DNA of 64,000 nucleotides from Amycolatopsis orientalis DSM 43388 (GTDB lineage Bacteria; Actinomycetota; Actinomycetes; Mycobacteriales; Pseudonocardiaceae), in NCBI RefSeq assembly GCF_000411975.1, contig NZ_ASXG01000196.1, positions 62,001 to 126,000 of the forward strand. The letters are read 5' to 3'. The translations under genes and the position numbers were made by a program. This document shows, one piece after another, positions 1 to 8,635 of this stretch; the first letter of the stretch is position 1; every line of letters begins with the position of its first letter. The notes beneath the pieces are model-generated. The model was not told the origin of the DNA and made no database searches. It saw nothing but the letters and a program-made list of their open reading frames with translations.

Positions 1-1
1 T

Positions 2-373
2 TTCTGGGGCAAGCAGACGTTCCCGGCGATCTGGATGTTCTCCGCGTCCAAGGAGTTCCGCGGCATCCGGGTGTCCGATGTGGACATCCAGAGCCCGACC
101 TACAGCGGCGTCATGTTCCAGACCAAATACGACGGGAGCCAGCCGGAGAACCCGGTCCAGGACACGGTGCTGACCAACGTGTCGATCTCCGGGGCGCACC
201 GCAGCGGCGACGAGTTCGACGCCAAGTCCGGGATCGGCGTCTGGGCGAACGAGCTGCCGGAACCCGGTCAGGGCCCGGCGGTCGGGTCGGCGACGTTCAC
301 CGGGCTCACGCTGAGCGACAACGACCAGGACATCCGGAACACGACGACCACGTTCACCATCAACCGCACCTGA
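2..373 (+). CDS. Secreted beta-helix glycoside hydrolase, C-terminal fragment (GH87-like)
   Basis: Only the last ~123 codons lie in the window; the frame is already open at base 2 and stops at 373. The sequence (FWGKQTFPAIW early, then SPTYSGVMFQTKY and SGIGVWANE) matches, segment for segment, the end of the right-handed beta-helix of the next gene (FWGEQQKFGAI, DSTYDGIQFKTGG, GAGILAMSG). This is therefore a tandem paralogue of that glucanase. The 70-base gap to the next gene suggests co-transcription. Family assignment (alpha-1,3-glucanase/mycodextranase type) comes from the paralogue. The two tails are clearly diverged, so this is not a recent duplication. Confidence 0.75.
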   Translation, partial: FWGKQTFPAIWMFSASKEFRGIRVSDVDIQSPTYSGVMFQTKYDGSQPENPVQDTVLTNVSISGAHRSGDEFDAKSGIGVWANELPEPGQGPAVGSATFTGLTLSDNDQDIRNTTTTFTINRT

Positions 374-443
374 GCACGCGGGCGCCCGCCGGACTCCCGG
401 CGGGCGCCTCGTCCCCCTTTCCCCGCAGAGAAGAGAAGACGCC

Positions 444-3400
444 GTGACCCGTATGCGTTTGTCCTGTCTCGTCGCCGGTTTCCTCGCCGCCGGGCTTTTC
501 GCGGCCGGCCTCACCCCGGCCGCCGCGGCCGGAGGCCCCTCGCCAGGCCCCGCTCCGAACGCGGCGGACGTGCCGTTGGCCCGAACAGTGTCCGCGAGCA
601 GCGTGCAACCCGGATATCCGGTCGCCAACGCCTTCGACGGCAACCAGGCCACCTACTGGGAATCGGCCAACAACGCCTTCCCGCAATGGATCCAGGCGGA
701 CCTCGGCTCGGCCAAGCCGCTGTCGCGCATCGTGCTGAAGCTTCCGGCCGCGTGGGAATCCCGCACTCAGACGTTCACCGTGCGCGGCAGCACCGACGGC
801 ACCGCGTTCACCGACCTGGTCCGCTCGACCGGATACCAGTTCGTCGCCGGAACCAATACCGTCACGATCCCGATGACCGCGTCCGCCCGTTACGTGCGGC
901 TGGACGTCACCGCGAACACCCAGTGGCCCGCCGCGCAGCTGTCGGAGTTCGAGCTGTACGGCCCGGACACGGGCGACACCCAGGCCCCGACCGCGCCCAC
1001 GAACGTCACGCTGACCGAGCCCGCGTCCGGGCAGGTACGGCTGACCTGGTCGCCGTCGACCGACGATGTCGGCGTCACCGGCTACACCGTCTATCGCGAC
1101 GGCACGCCCGTCACCACGGTCACCGGCACGACGTTCACCGAGAACCGGCCCGCGGGCACGCGGACCGAGTACTTCGTGCGCGCCAAGGACGCGGCCGGGA
1201 ACGAGTCCGCGGACAGCAACCACGTCGTCCGGGCCGGGACGCAGACCGGCCAGAACCTCGCCGCGGGCAAGCCGATCGAGGCATCCTCGACGGTCGGCGC
1301 GTTCGCGGCCGCCAACGCGAACGACAACAACACCGGCACTTATTGGGAGTCCTCCGCGGGCTACCCGAACACCCTGACCGTCAAGCTAGGCGCCGACGCG
1401 GACCTCGATTCGGTCGTCGTCAAGCTCAACCCGGACCCGATCTGGAGCGCACGGACCCAGAATTTCGAGATCCTCGGCCGCGCGCAGGGCGCCGCGGAAT
1501 TCACTCCGCTGTCCGCCCGGGCCGACTACCGCTTCGACCCGGCGGCGAACCAGAACACCGTGACGATCCCGGTCGCCGGCCGTGCCGCGGACGTGTGGCT
1601 GCGGTTCTTCGCCAACTCCGGCGCGCCCGGCGGCCAAGCGGCCGAGTTCCAGGTGTTCGGCACCCCCGCGCCCAACCCGGACCTGGTCGTCACCGGCATC
1701 GAGTGGACTCCGGCGAACCCGACCGAAGCCAGCGACCTGGCCGTGTCCGCGACAGTGCGAAACGCGGGTTCCGCCCCGGCGGCCGCGACCACAGTCGACG
1801 TGAGCGTCGGCGGCGCCGTCGTCGGGTCCGCGCCGGTCGGCGCGCTCGCGGCCGGAGCGTCAGCCAAGGCGACCGTCCCGGCGGGCAAGCGACCACAGGG
1901 CGCCTACCGCGTGGCGGCCACCGTCGACCCGGCCAACACTGTGTCCGAACAGGACGAAACCAACAACACGTTCACGTCGCCGACGCAGCTGGTGATCGCG
2001 CCGGCACCGGGACCGGACCTCGAGGTCACCGGCATCACGTCGAACCCGCCGAACCCGGCCGTCGGCGCGCCCGTGTCGTTCACCGTCGCCGTGCACAACC
2101 GCGGCACGAGCGGCGCGGGCGCCTCAGTGACCCGGCTGTCCGCCGGGAACACGACGCTGAACGCCGACACCCCCGCGATCGCGGCTGGCGCCACGGCGAA
2201 CGTCGCGCTGCCCGGCACGTGGACCGCAGCGAACGCGACCCTCACCGCGACCGCCGACGCGACCGACGTCGTCGAGGAGACCAACGAAGCCAACAACGCG
2301 TTCTCGCAGGCGATGGTGGTCGGCCGAGGCGCCGCGCTGCCGTACGTCGAGTACGAAGCGGAAGCAGCGCAGTACCAAGGCCAGCTGCTGGAGACGGACC
2401 CGCTGCGCACCTTCGGGCACACGAACTTCGCGACCGAATCGTCCGGCCGGAAGTCCGTGCGACTGGCGAATCCGGGCCAGTACGTCGAATTCACCTCGGC
2501 GAACCAGGCGAACTCGATCGTGGTCCGCAATTCGATTCCGGACGCTCCCGGCGGCGGGGGACAGGACGCGACGATCAGCCTGTACATAAACGGGACCTTC
2601 GCACAGAAGCTCACTCTGTCGTCCAAGCACAGCTGGCTCTACGGCACCACCGACGACCCCGAAGGGTTGACGAACACGCCGGGCGCCGACGCGCGGCGGC
2701 TGTTCGACGAATCGCACGCGTTGCTCACGCAGTCGTACCCGCCGGGCACGAAGTTCAAGCTGCAGCGCGACAGCGGCGACACCGCGGCGTTCTACGTCAT
2801 CGACCTGATCGACCTCGAACAGGTCGCGCCGGCCCTGCCGAAACCGCCCGAATGCACGTCGATCACCGACTACGGCGCCGTGCCCGACGACGGGATCGAC
2901 GATTCGGAGGCGATCCAGCGCGCGGTCACCGACGACCAGAACGGCGTGATCAGCTGCGTCTGGATCCCGCCGGGCCAGTGGCGGCAGGAACGCAAGATCC
3001 TCACCGACGACCCGGACGTGCCCAACGGCGGCGGGCAGTACAACCAGGTCGGGATCTCGAACGCGGTGATCCGGGGTGCCGGGATGTGGTATTCGCAGCT
3101 GTACTCGCTGATCCAGCCGCAGGACGCGGGCGGCATCAACCATCCGCACGAGGGCAACTTCGGGTTCGACATCGACAAGAACGTCCAGATCTCCGACCTC
3201 GCGATCTTCGGCTCCGGCCGGATCCGCGGCGGCGACGGCGGCGCGGAAGGCGGCATCGGCCTCAACGGCCGGTTCGGCGCCGGCACGAAGATCTCGAACG
3301 TGTGGATCGAGCACGCGAACGTCGGGGTCTGGGTCGGCCGGGACTACAGCAACATCCCGGCGCGGTGGGGTCCGGCCGACGGACTGGAGTTCAGCGGCAT

Positions 3401-4121
3401 GCGCATCCGCGACACCTACGCCGACGGCATCAACTTCGCCAACGGCACCCGGAATTCGCGGGTGGTGAACTCGTCGTTCCGGACGACCGGCGACGATTCG
3501 CTCGCGGTGTGGGCGAATCAGTACGTGAAGGATCCGGCGGTCGACATCGCGCACGACAACGTCTTCCGGAACAACACCGTGCAGCTGCCGTGGCGGGCCA
3601 ACGGAATCGCGGTCTACGGCGGGTACGGGAACACCATCGAGAACAACCTGGTGTCCGACACGATGAACTACCCGGGCATCATGCTGGCGACCGACCACGA
3701 CCCGTTGCCGTTCTCCGGGCAGACGCTGATCGCGGGCAACGCCCTCTACCGCTGCGGCGGGGCCTTCTGGGGCGAACAGCAGAAATTCGGCGCGATCACG
3801 TTCTTCGCCCAGGGCAAGGACATCCCCGGCATCGTGCTGCGGGACACGGAAATCCGCGATTCGACCTACGACGGAATCCAGTTCAAGACCGGCGGCGGCG
3901 CGATGCCGGACGCGAAAATCAGCAACGTGCGGATCGACAAGTCGAACAACGGCGCCGGAATCCTCGCGATGAGCGGCGCCCGCGGAAGCGCGACGCTGTC
4001 GGACGTGACGATCACGAACTCGGCGACGGGAGACATCGTCCGCGAGCCGGGATCGCAGTTCGTCGTCGCCGGCGGGCCAGCCCCGGCGGCGGCCGCTCGC
4101 GGCCGTCGCGGGACGCGTTAA
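444..4121 (+). CDS. Secreted multi-domain beta-helix glucanase (GH87 alpha-1,3-glucanase/mycodextranase-like)
   Basis: A 1225-residue exported enzyme. Order seen: signal peptide with an Ala-rich cleavage region (1-29); discoidin/CBM32-like domain (about 40-178); fibronectin type III (about 180-266); second discoidin-like domain (about 270-410); two CARDB repeats, each ending in ExNETNN/EETNEANN-like motifs (about 414-520 and 527-630); CBM6/35-like module starting EYEAEAAQ (about 632-796); C-terminal right-handed beta-helix (about 803-1215) opening with ITDYGAVPDDGIDDSEAIQ, the usual pectate-lyase-fold entry. Such architectures act on insoluble alpha-glucans outside the cell, for example fungal wall alpha-1,3-glucan. 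The GTG start at 444 gives the signal peptide; a second Met at codon 4 is an alternative. It follows a partial paralogue. Substrate is inferred from family resemblance only. Confidence 0.8.
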   Translation: MTRMRLSCLVAGFLAAGLFAAGLTPAAAAGGPSPGPAPNAADVPLARTVSASSVQPGYPVANAFDGNQATYWESANNAFPQWIQADLGSAKPLSRIVLKLPAAWESRTQTFTVRGSTDGTAFTDLVRSTGYQFVAGTNTVTIPMTASARYVRLDVTANTQWPAAQLSEFELYGPDTGDTQAPTAPTNVTLTEPASGQVRLTWSPSTDDVGVTGYTVYRDGTPVTTVTGTTFTENRPAGTRTEYFVRAKDAAGNESADSNHVVRAGTQTGQNLAAGKPIEASSTVGAFAAANANDNNTGTYWESSAGYPNTLTVKLGADADLDSVVVKLNPDPIWSARTQNFEILGRAQGAAEFTPLSARADYRFDPAANQNTVTIPVAGRAADVWLRFFANSGAPGGQAAEFQVFGTPAPNPDLVVTGIEWTPANPTEASDLAVSATVRNAGSAPAAATTVDVSVGGAVVGSAPVGALAAGASAKATVPAGKRPQGAYRVAATVDPANTVSEQDETNNTFTSPTQLVIAPAPGPDLEVTGITSNPPNPAVGAPVSFTVAVHNRGTSGAGASVTRLSAGNTTLNADTPAIAAGATANVALPGTWTAANATLTATADATDVVEETNEANNAFSQAMVVGRGAALPYVEYEAEAAQYQGQLLETDPLRTFGHTNFATESSGRKSVRLANPGQYVEFTSANQANSIVVRNSIPDAPGGGGQDATISLYINGTFAQKLTLSSKHSWLYGTTDDPEGLTNTPGADARRLFDESHALLTQSYPPGTKFKLQRDSGDTAAFYVIDLIDLEQVAPALPKPPECTSITDYGAVPDDGIDDSEAIQRAVTDDQNGVISCVWIPPGQWRQERKILTDDPDVPNGGGQYNQVGISNAVIRGAGMWYSQLYSLIQPQDAGGINHPHEGNFGFDIDKNVQISDLAIFGSGRIRGGDGGAEGGIGLNGRFGAGTKISNVWIEHANVGVWVGRDYSNIPARWGPADGLEFSGMRIRDTYADGINFANGTRNSRVVNSSFRTTGDDSLAVWANQYVKDPAVDIAHDNVFRNNTVQLPWRANGIAVYGGYGNTIENNLVSDTMNYPGIMLATDHDPLPFSGQTLIAGNALYRCGGAFWGEQQKFGAITFFAQGKDIPGIVLRDTEIRDSTYDGIQFKTGGGAMPDAKISNVRIDKSNNGAGILAMSGARGSATLSDVTITNSATGDIVREPGSQFVVAGGPAPAAAARGRRGTR

Positions 4122-4285
4122 GGGGAGAGCGGTCCGGTGCCGGGGCGGGTTCCGTCCCGGCACCGGGCTGTCGCCCTGAGCAATCGCCGGCAGGTTTCTC
4201 CGGCTGAGGACGGGTACCGTGTCGAAATCCCGCGCCCAGGTTCGTACCTCGAGGTGAAGGTCCACCCGAGACGAAGGAGAGTCCG

Positions 4286-4570
4286 ATGGAGACCGGCGAA
4301 CTCAACGAGGAATTCACCGCGACGCTGCGCAAGAGCCCGGCCAAGGGCGGCCACACCTACCTGGTCTGGCCCGGGTCGGCGGAGTTCTTCGGCACCCGCG
4401 GCCTGGTGAAGGTCCGCGGCACCGTCGACGGCGAGCCGTTCCGCAGCTCCTTCATGGCGCTCGGCGACGGCACGCACAAACTCCCGGTCAACGCGTCGCT
4501 GCGGAAAGCGATCGGCAAGGAGGCCGGGGACACGGTGACGGTCGTCCTGCTGGAACGCCTCGCCCGCTGA
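4286..4570 (+). CDS. DUF1905 domain protein
   Basis: A 94-residue protein matching the small beta-barrel DUF1905 family: a hydrophobic strand around [13 protein letters not shown], then [32 protein letters not shown] and [10 protein letters not shown]. The family often stands alone or is fused to a YdeI/OmdA-type domain; its biochemical role is not established. The ATG is preceded by a good GAAGGAGA ribosome site 7-8 bases upstream. It is monocistronic in appearance, with a perfect 16-bp terminator hairpin just downstream and 164 bases from the glucanase upstream. Confidence 0.8.
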   Translation: METGELNEEFTATLRKSPAKGGHTYLVWPGSAEFFGTRGLVKVRGTVDGEPFRSSFMALGDGTHKLPVNASLRKAIGKEAGDTVTVVLLERLAR

Positions 4571-4603
4571 GCGGTTGGGCTTATCGGGTGGTCGTCCCGG
4601 CGC

Positions 4604-4640
4604 GGGGTAAACGCCCGGGCCCCGCCCGGGCGTTTACCCC
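4604..4640. terminator. Perfect 16-bp stem-loop terminator
   Basis: A 16-bp perfect inverted repeat (4604-4619 and 4625-4640, GGGGTAAACGCCCGGG and its complement) with a 5-base loop. It lies 33 bases after the DUF1905 stop and before the next gene. There is no T-run, as is usual for high-GC actinomycete terminators. Confidence 0.75.
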
Positions 4641-4685
4641 AGCAGACGGGTGCGAGGCGACGCACCGTGAACTGCTGGGGGAGAC

Positions 4686-6833
4686 ATGGGGATCATCAGC
4701 GGCCGTCCGGCCTTGCCGATCACCGAAGCGCCCGAGCTGCCCGTGCGTCCGGCCACCGCATCGGGAACCGGAGCGTTCGATCCGCACCAGCGGTGGAGCA
4801 GGCTCGTCGGCGGCGGCGACGGAAACGTCTACGCCGTGCAGGCGGACGGCGCGCTCTACTGGTACCGGCACCGGGGCTGGCCCACCGCCGCGTTCGACTG
4901 GGCCAACCAGGGCTTCGGGGTGCTGATCGGGTCCGGCTGGCAGGACTTCGTCACTGTGCTCGGCGATCTGAACGGCGTCCTCTACGGCGTGCGCGCGGAC
5001 GGGACGGTGCTGTACTACCAGCGTCTCGTGTCCAATGCGGATACCGGGGCGGGGACGTGGGCCAACAACGGCACCGGGGTCGTCGTCGGCACCGGGTTCA
5101 CCGCGTTCCCGAGGATTTTCGGCGGTCCCGGCGGGGTGATCTGGTGTGTGGACGCGGCCGGAATCCTGTACCGGTCGCGGCGGATCAACGGCGTCTTCGA
5201 AACGCCCCAGCAACTCGGCGACGGATTCAACGTCGCGCGTTACCTGTTCTCCGACACCGCGAACGTCATTTACGCGGTCAGCGGCACCGGGGCGCTCACC
5301 TGGTTCCGCTACCGCGACGGCATCGGATGGGCGAACGGCGGGATGCCCGTCGCGATCGGCGACAACGACTGGTTCGAGCTGTTCCGCCGGGACCTGTTCG
5401 CCGGAGGCGGCAACGGGGCGGTCTATCTCATCCGGATCGACCACTCGACAGTGCCGGGCGACGACGGCGACCTCGTCGAACTGCGCCTCGCCAACCACGA
5501 GACAGTCGACACCGACGGTGGCCCGCGCTGGATCAACAACGCGACCGGTGTTGTCGTCGGGCACGGCTTCACCGTCGAACGCAGCGCCGGGCTGCAGGGT
5601 TATCCGCAGCAGCAGAGCGTGCCTGCCGGCGGCCGGGTGTCGATCGCGCTGTCGACGGCGTTCAGCTCGGTCACCGCGCAGCTCGTGCGCGTCGTACCCG
5701 GCGGGGACACGCCGGAGGCGGTCACCGCGACGACCACCGTCGCCGGCGGCCTCCAGATGGCGGCCGCGAACTACCGCTCCGCCGGATGCGGCTGGGCCGA
5801 GCGCTACGCCGCCGACATTCCCGCGTCCTGGCCGTCCGGGGTGTATGCCGCGCGGATGACCGGCCGGTTCGGCCGGGTGCAGCACATCCCGTTCGTGGTG
5901 CGGCCCGCCGCACCCGCGCAGAACATCGCCGTGGTGCTGCCGACCAACACCTACCACGCGTACAACGGCTGGGGCGGGCACGACCAGTACTCCGAGGGAC
6001 AGGACGGCGTCCGGCGCGCCATCTCGTTCCTGCGGCCCAGCTACACCTGGCTGATCGCGCCGAAAGGCCAGTACGACGTGGAGTTGTACAGCGATCTGGA
6101 ACTGCTGCGCTGGCTGAGCGCCGAGCAGATCGGGTTCGACTGCTACACCGACCACGACCTGCACACCGGCGGCTGGCTCCCGTCCTATTCCGCGATCGTG
6201 CTCGGCTCGCACCCGGAGTACTTCTCGATGGCCATGCGCGCCAATCTGGCGGACTATCTCGCGGCCGGGGGCAGCGTCATCGGCACCGGCGCCAACCAGA
6301 TCTACGAGCGCGCGGAGTTCGACGCGGACGGCACGACGCTGACGTTCCGCGCCGCCGACGGCAGCCGCGACCTGTTCCTCGACCACTACGACCTGCCGGA
6401 GTCGCAGCTTCTCGGGGTGAATTTCGAGTACGAGGGCTGGATGACCTTCGCGCCGTACCGGGTGCTGCGCGACCACCCGTTCCTCGCCGGGACCGGCCTG
6501 GCGGTCGGCGGCGAGTTCGGCGCGCACGGGCGCAACGGCGCCGCGAGCGCGTGGGAATTCGACACTCTCCAGGGCCTCGACGGCGAGGTCCCGCCGAGCG
6601 CGGTCATCGCACAGGGCACGAACCCGACCGATCGCGCGGGCGCGGCGATGGCGTGCAAGGAGCTGCCTGGCGGCGGGTTCGTGTTCAGCGCGTCGTCGAT
6701 GACCTTCACCGGGGCGATCCGGGTGGACCCGGTGGTGCGGCGGCTGCTGCGGAACGTGTTCGACCGGGCGCTCAGCCGTCCCGCGCCGGCGAGTCCGGAC
6801 CCGGCGGCGGCCGCCGGGAATGCGCTCGGGTAG
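4686..6833 (+). CDS. Tachylectin-2-like propeller fused to N,N-dimethylformamidase beta-subunit-like domain
   Basis: A 715-residue two-part protein. The N-terminal half (about 30-290) has repeated blades of the type GxVYAVxADGALYWYRH and LYGVRADGTVLYYQ, typical of tachylectin-2-like beta-propellers that bind GlcNAc/GalNAc in known members. From about 300 to 690 it resembles the large C-terminal domain of the DMFase beta subunit: SGVYAARMTG, then IPFVVRP, then IAVVLPTNTYHAYNGWGG, and a glutamine-amidotransferase-like portion with LGSHPEYFSMAMR. No signal peptide is visible, so it looks cytoplasmic unless exported by another route. It overlaps nothing but lies 18 bases before a flavin monooxygenase, suggesting an operon. 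Substrate unknown; the fusion is unusual. Confidence 0.7.
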   Translation: MGIISGRPALPITEAPELPVRPATASGTGAFDPHQRWSRLVGGGDGNVYAVQADGALYWYRHRGWPTAAFDWANQGFGVLIGSGWQDFVTVLGDLNGVLYGVRADGTVLYYQRLVSNADTGAGTWANNGTGVVVGTGFTAFPRIFGGPGGVIWCVDAAGILYRSRRINGVFETPQQLGDGFNVARYLFSDTANVIYAVSGTGALTWFRYRDGIGWANGGMPVAIGDNDWFELFRRDLFAGGGNGAVYLIRIDHSTVPGDDGDLVELRLANHETVDTDGGPRWINNATGVVVGHGFTVERSAGLQGYPQQQSVPAGGRVSIALSTAFSSVTAQLVRVVPGGDTPEAVTATTTVAGGLQMAAANYRSAGCGWAERYAADIPASWPSGVYAARMTGRFGRVQHIPFVVRPAAPAQNIAVVLPTNTYHAYNGWGGHDQYSEGQDGVRRAISFLRPSYTWLIAPKGQYDVELYSDLELLRWLSAEQIGFDCYTDHDLHTGGWLPSYSAIVLGSHPEYFSMAMRANLADYLAAGGSVIGTGANQIYERAEFDADGTTLTFRAADGSRDLFLDHYDLPESQLLGVNFEYEGWMTFAPYRVLRDHPFLAGTGLAVGGEFGAHGRNGAASAWEFDTLQGLDGEVPPSAVIAQGTNPTDRAGAAMACKELPGGGFVFSASSMTFTGAIRVDPVVRRLLRNVFDRALSRPAPASPDPAAAAGNALG

Positions 6834-6851
6834 TTGAACGTTTGACGATGC

Positions 6852-7874
6852 GTGAAGAACATTGGCTTCCTCTCGTTCGGCCACTGGTCGCCGAGCCCGC
6901 ACTCCGAGACGCGGTCGGCCGCCGACTTCCTGCACCAGTCGATCGACCTCGCGGTCGCGGCCGAGGAGCTGGGCGTCGACGGCGCGTACTTCCGCGTGCA
7001 CCACTTCGCCCAGCAGGCGGGCAGCCCGTTCCCGCTGCTCGCGGCCATCGGCGCGCGGACGTCGAAGATCGAGATCGGCACCGGCGTGATCGACATGCGC
7101 TACGAGAACCCGCTGTACATGGTCGAGGACGCCGGCGCGGCCGACCTCATCTCCCGGGGCAGGCTCCAGCTCGGCGTGAGCCGGGGCTCCCCCGAGCAGG
7201 TGATCGACGGCTGGCGGTACTTCGGCTACGCCCCGGCCGAGGGCGAGACGGACGCGGACATGGCCCGCGACCGCGTCGAGGTCTTCCTGAAGCTGCTCGA
7301 GGGCGAGGGCTTCGCCAAGCCGAACCCGCGGCCGATGTTCCCCAACCCGCCGGGCCTGCTGCGGCTCGAACCGCACTCCGAGGGCCTGCGCGACCGCATC
7401 TGGTGGGGCTCGGGCTCGAACGCGACGGCCGTCTGGGCGGCGAAACTCGGCATGAACCTGCAGAGCTCGACGCTCAAGGACGACGAAACGGGCGAACCGC
7501 TGCACGTCCAGCAGCGCAAGCAGATCGAGGCGTACCGGCAGGCGTGGAAGGAAGCGGGCCACGAGCGCGAGCCGAGGGTGTCGGTGAGCCGCAGCATCTT
7601 CGCGCTGACCAACGACCTGGACCGCGCGTACTTCGGCCGCGACCGCCACTCGCGCGACCAGATCGGCATGATCGACGAGAACACCCGGGCGATCTTCGGC
7701 CGCTCGTACGCCGCCGAACCGGACGAACTGGTGCGGGAACTGAAGGAGGACGAGGCCGTCCAGGCCGCGGACACCCTGCTGCTGACCGTGCCGAACCAGC
7801 TGGGCGTGGACTACAACGCCCACGTGCTGGAAAGCATCCTGACCCACGTCGCCCCGGAGCTGGGCTGGCGCTGA
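6852..7874 (+). CDS. LLM-class flavin-dependent oxidoreductase
   Basis: A 340-residue luciferase-like TIM-barrel protein. Typical features are the N-terminal strand NIGFLSFGHW, the segment AEELGVDGAYFRVHHF, the TSKIEIGTGVIDMRYENPLY stretch, and GRLQLGVSRGSPEQ in the flavin-binding region. Members use reduced FMN (or F420) and oxygen to oxidise small molecules. GTG at 6852 is chosen because it gives the KNIGF strand directly; the ATG at 6848 is out of frame. It lies 18 bases after the tachylectin/DMFase-like gene, so the two probably form one transcript ending at the hairpin 7885-7920. It is not close in sequence to the second LLM protein at 12022. Confidence 0.85.
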   Translation: MKNIGFLSFGHWSPSPHSETRSAADFLHQSIDLAVAAEELGVDGAYFRVHHFAQQAGSPFPLLAAIGARTSKIEIGTGVIDMRYENPLYMVEDAGAADLISRGRLQLGVSRGSPEQVIDGWRYFGYAPAEGETDADMARDRVEVFLKLLEGEGFAKPNPRPMFPNPPGLLRLEPHSEGLRDRIWWGSGSNATAVWAAKLGMNLQSSTLKDDETGEPLHVQQRKQIEAYRQAWKEAGHEREPRVSVSRSIFALTNDLDRAYFGRDRHSRDQIGMIDENTRAIFGRSYAAEPDELVRELKEDEAVQAADTLLLTVPNQLGVDYNAHVLESILTHVAPELGWR

Positions 7875-7884
7875 CCCGAGCCGG

Positions 7885-7920
7885 ACGACGGGGCGGCAGG
7901 AATCGGCCGCCGCCCCTCGT
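7885..7920. terminator. Stem-loop between convergent genes
   Basis: ACGA-C-GGGGCGGC (7885-7897) pairs with GCCGCCCCTCGT (7909-7920), with one bulged C and an 11-base loop. It lies between the LLM gene ending at 7874 and the convergent RibB-like gene ending at 7973, and could serve both strands. Confidence 0.6.
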
Positions 7921-7972
7921 CAGGTCTTCGAGCTGAACAACCGGGCGACGCCAGCCCCGGGATTCCTTGCGG

Positions 7973-8635
7973 TCAAGGCGAATCCGGCTCAGCCCAGGTC
8001 CACCAAGGAGGCTCGCACCGGCCCAGAGGCCGCACACGCGTGCGTACCGACGCCGAATCGAGCACCGGCAAGCCGTGCCCGGCGGCGAAGGCGGCAGCCT
8101 CGTCCGGGGCGGCCATCCGGGTCGGATCTTCCGGGCTGACCAGCGCGGCGAAGGCGGCGGCCGCGGGCCGTCCAGCCAGCAGGCACAGCTCGACGGCCGC
8201 TTCGGGGATCGCGGGCCTGCTCAGAATCCCCCGCGGGCGGACGGCGTACGGAAGCACGTGACCCGGCCGGCAGAGGTCTTCCGGCCGGGTGCCGCGGTCG
8301 GCGAGGCGGCGGATCGTTTCCGCCCGGTCCGCAGCCGAGATTCCGGTCGAGACACCGGTCGCGGCGTCGACCGCGACGCACCAGCCGAGGTCTCCACCAC
8401 GGCGGAAGCTCGGCCGCATGGGCGGCAAGCCGAGGGCGTCGCACCGGTCGGCGGGCAGTGCGACGCCCAAGAACCCAGACGTATGCCGCACGACGAACGC
8501 GAGTGCGGCGGTCGCAGCTTCCGCTGCGGGCAGGACCAACGCCGCGTCGCCGACTCCGGTGAGCACGACCGGCCGGCCGTGCGCGAAGGAGTCGAGAAGA
8601 GCGTCGATCGGGCGTGCGTCGAGCGTCCCCGTCAT
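7973..8635 (-). CDS. RibB-fold protein (DHBP synthase family) lacking the acidic loop
   Basis: 220 residues, the length of a stand-alone 3,4-dihydroxy-2-butanone-4-phosphate synthase. It keeps RHTSGFLGVAL (50-60), STGISAADRAETIR (96-109), RPGHVLP with the metal-ligand His near 126, and EAAVELCLLAG (145-155). The acidic DREDEGD-type loop that supplies the essential Arg/Glu/Asp near residues 28-36 is replaced by GVGDAALVLP. Known RibB enzymes need that loop for Mg and ribulose-5-phosphate, so ordinary riboflavin synthesis by this protein is doubtful. It is last in the operon with the permease, RidA, creatininase-type hydrolase and FMN reductase, and overlaps the reductase by ATGA (8632-8635). 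A repurposed role in that catabolic locus is inference. Confidence 0.75.
   Translation of the reverse strand: MTGTLDARPIDALLDSFAHGRPVVLTGVGDAALVLPAAEAATAALAFVVRHTSGFLGVALPADRCDALGLPPMRPSFRRGGDLGWCVAVDAATGVSTGISAADRAETIRRLADRGTRPEDLCRPGHVLPYAVRPRGILSRPAIPEAAVELCLLAGRPAAAAFAALVSPEDPTRMAAPDEAAAFAAGHGLPVLDSASVRTRVRPLGRCEPPWWTWAEPDSP

Noticed and set aside
2124-4265. Open frame of over 700 codons on the minus strand opposite the glucanase
   Set aside because: It is the antisense of a gene with a signal peptide and recognisable domains; the product is Arg/Val/Asp-rich without any motif, as expected from high-GC antisense frames.
4581-7847. Open frame of 1088 codons on the minus strand and a similar one on plus (4667-7936)
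   Set aside because: Both shadow the tachylectin/DMFase-like and LLM genes; they run through two real genes and a terminator and have Arg/Gly-rich composition with no domain.
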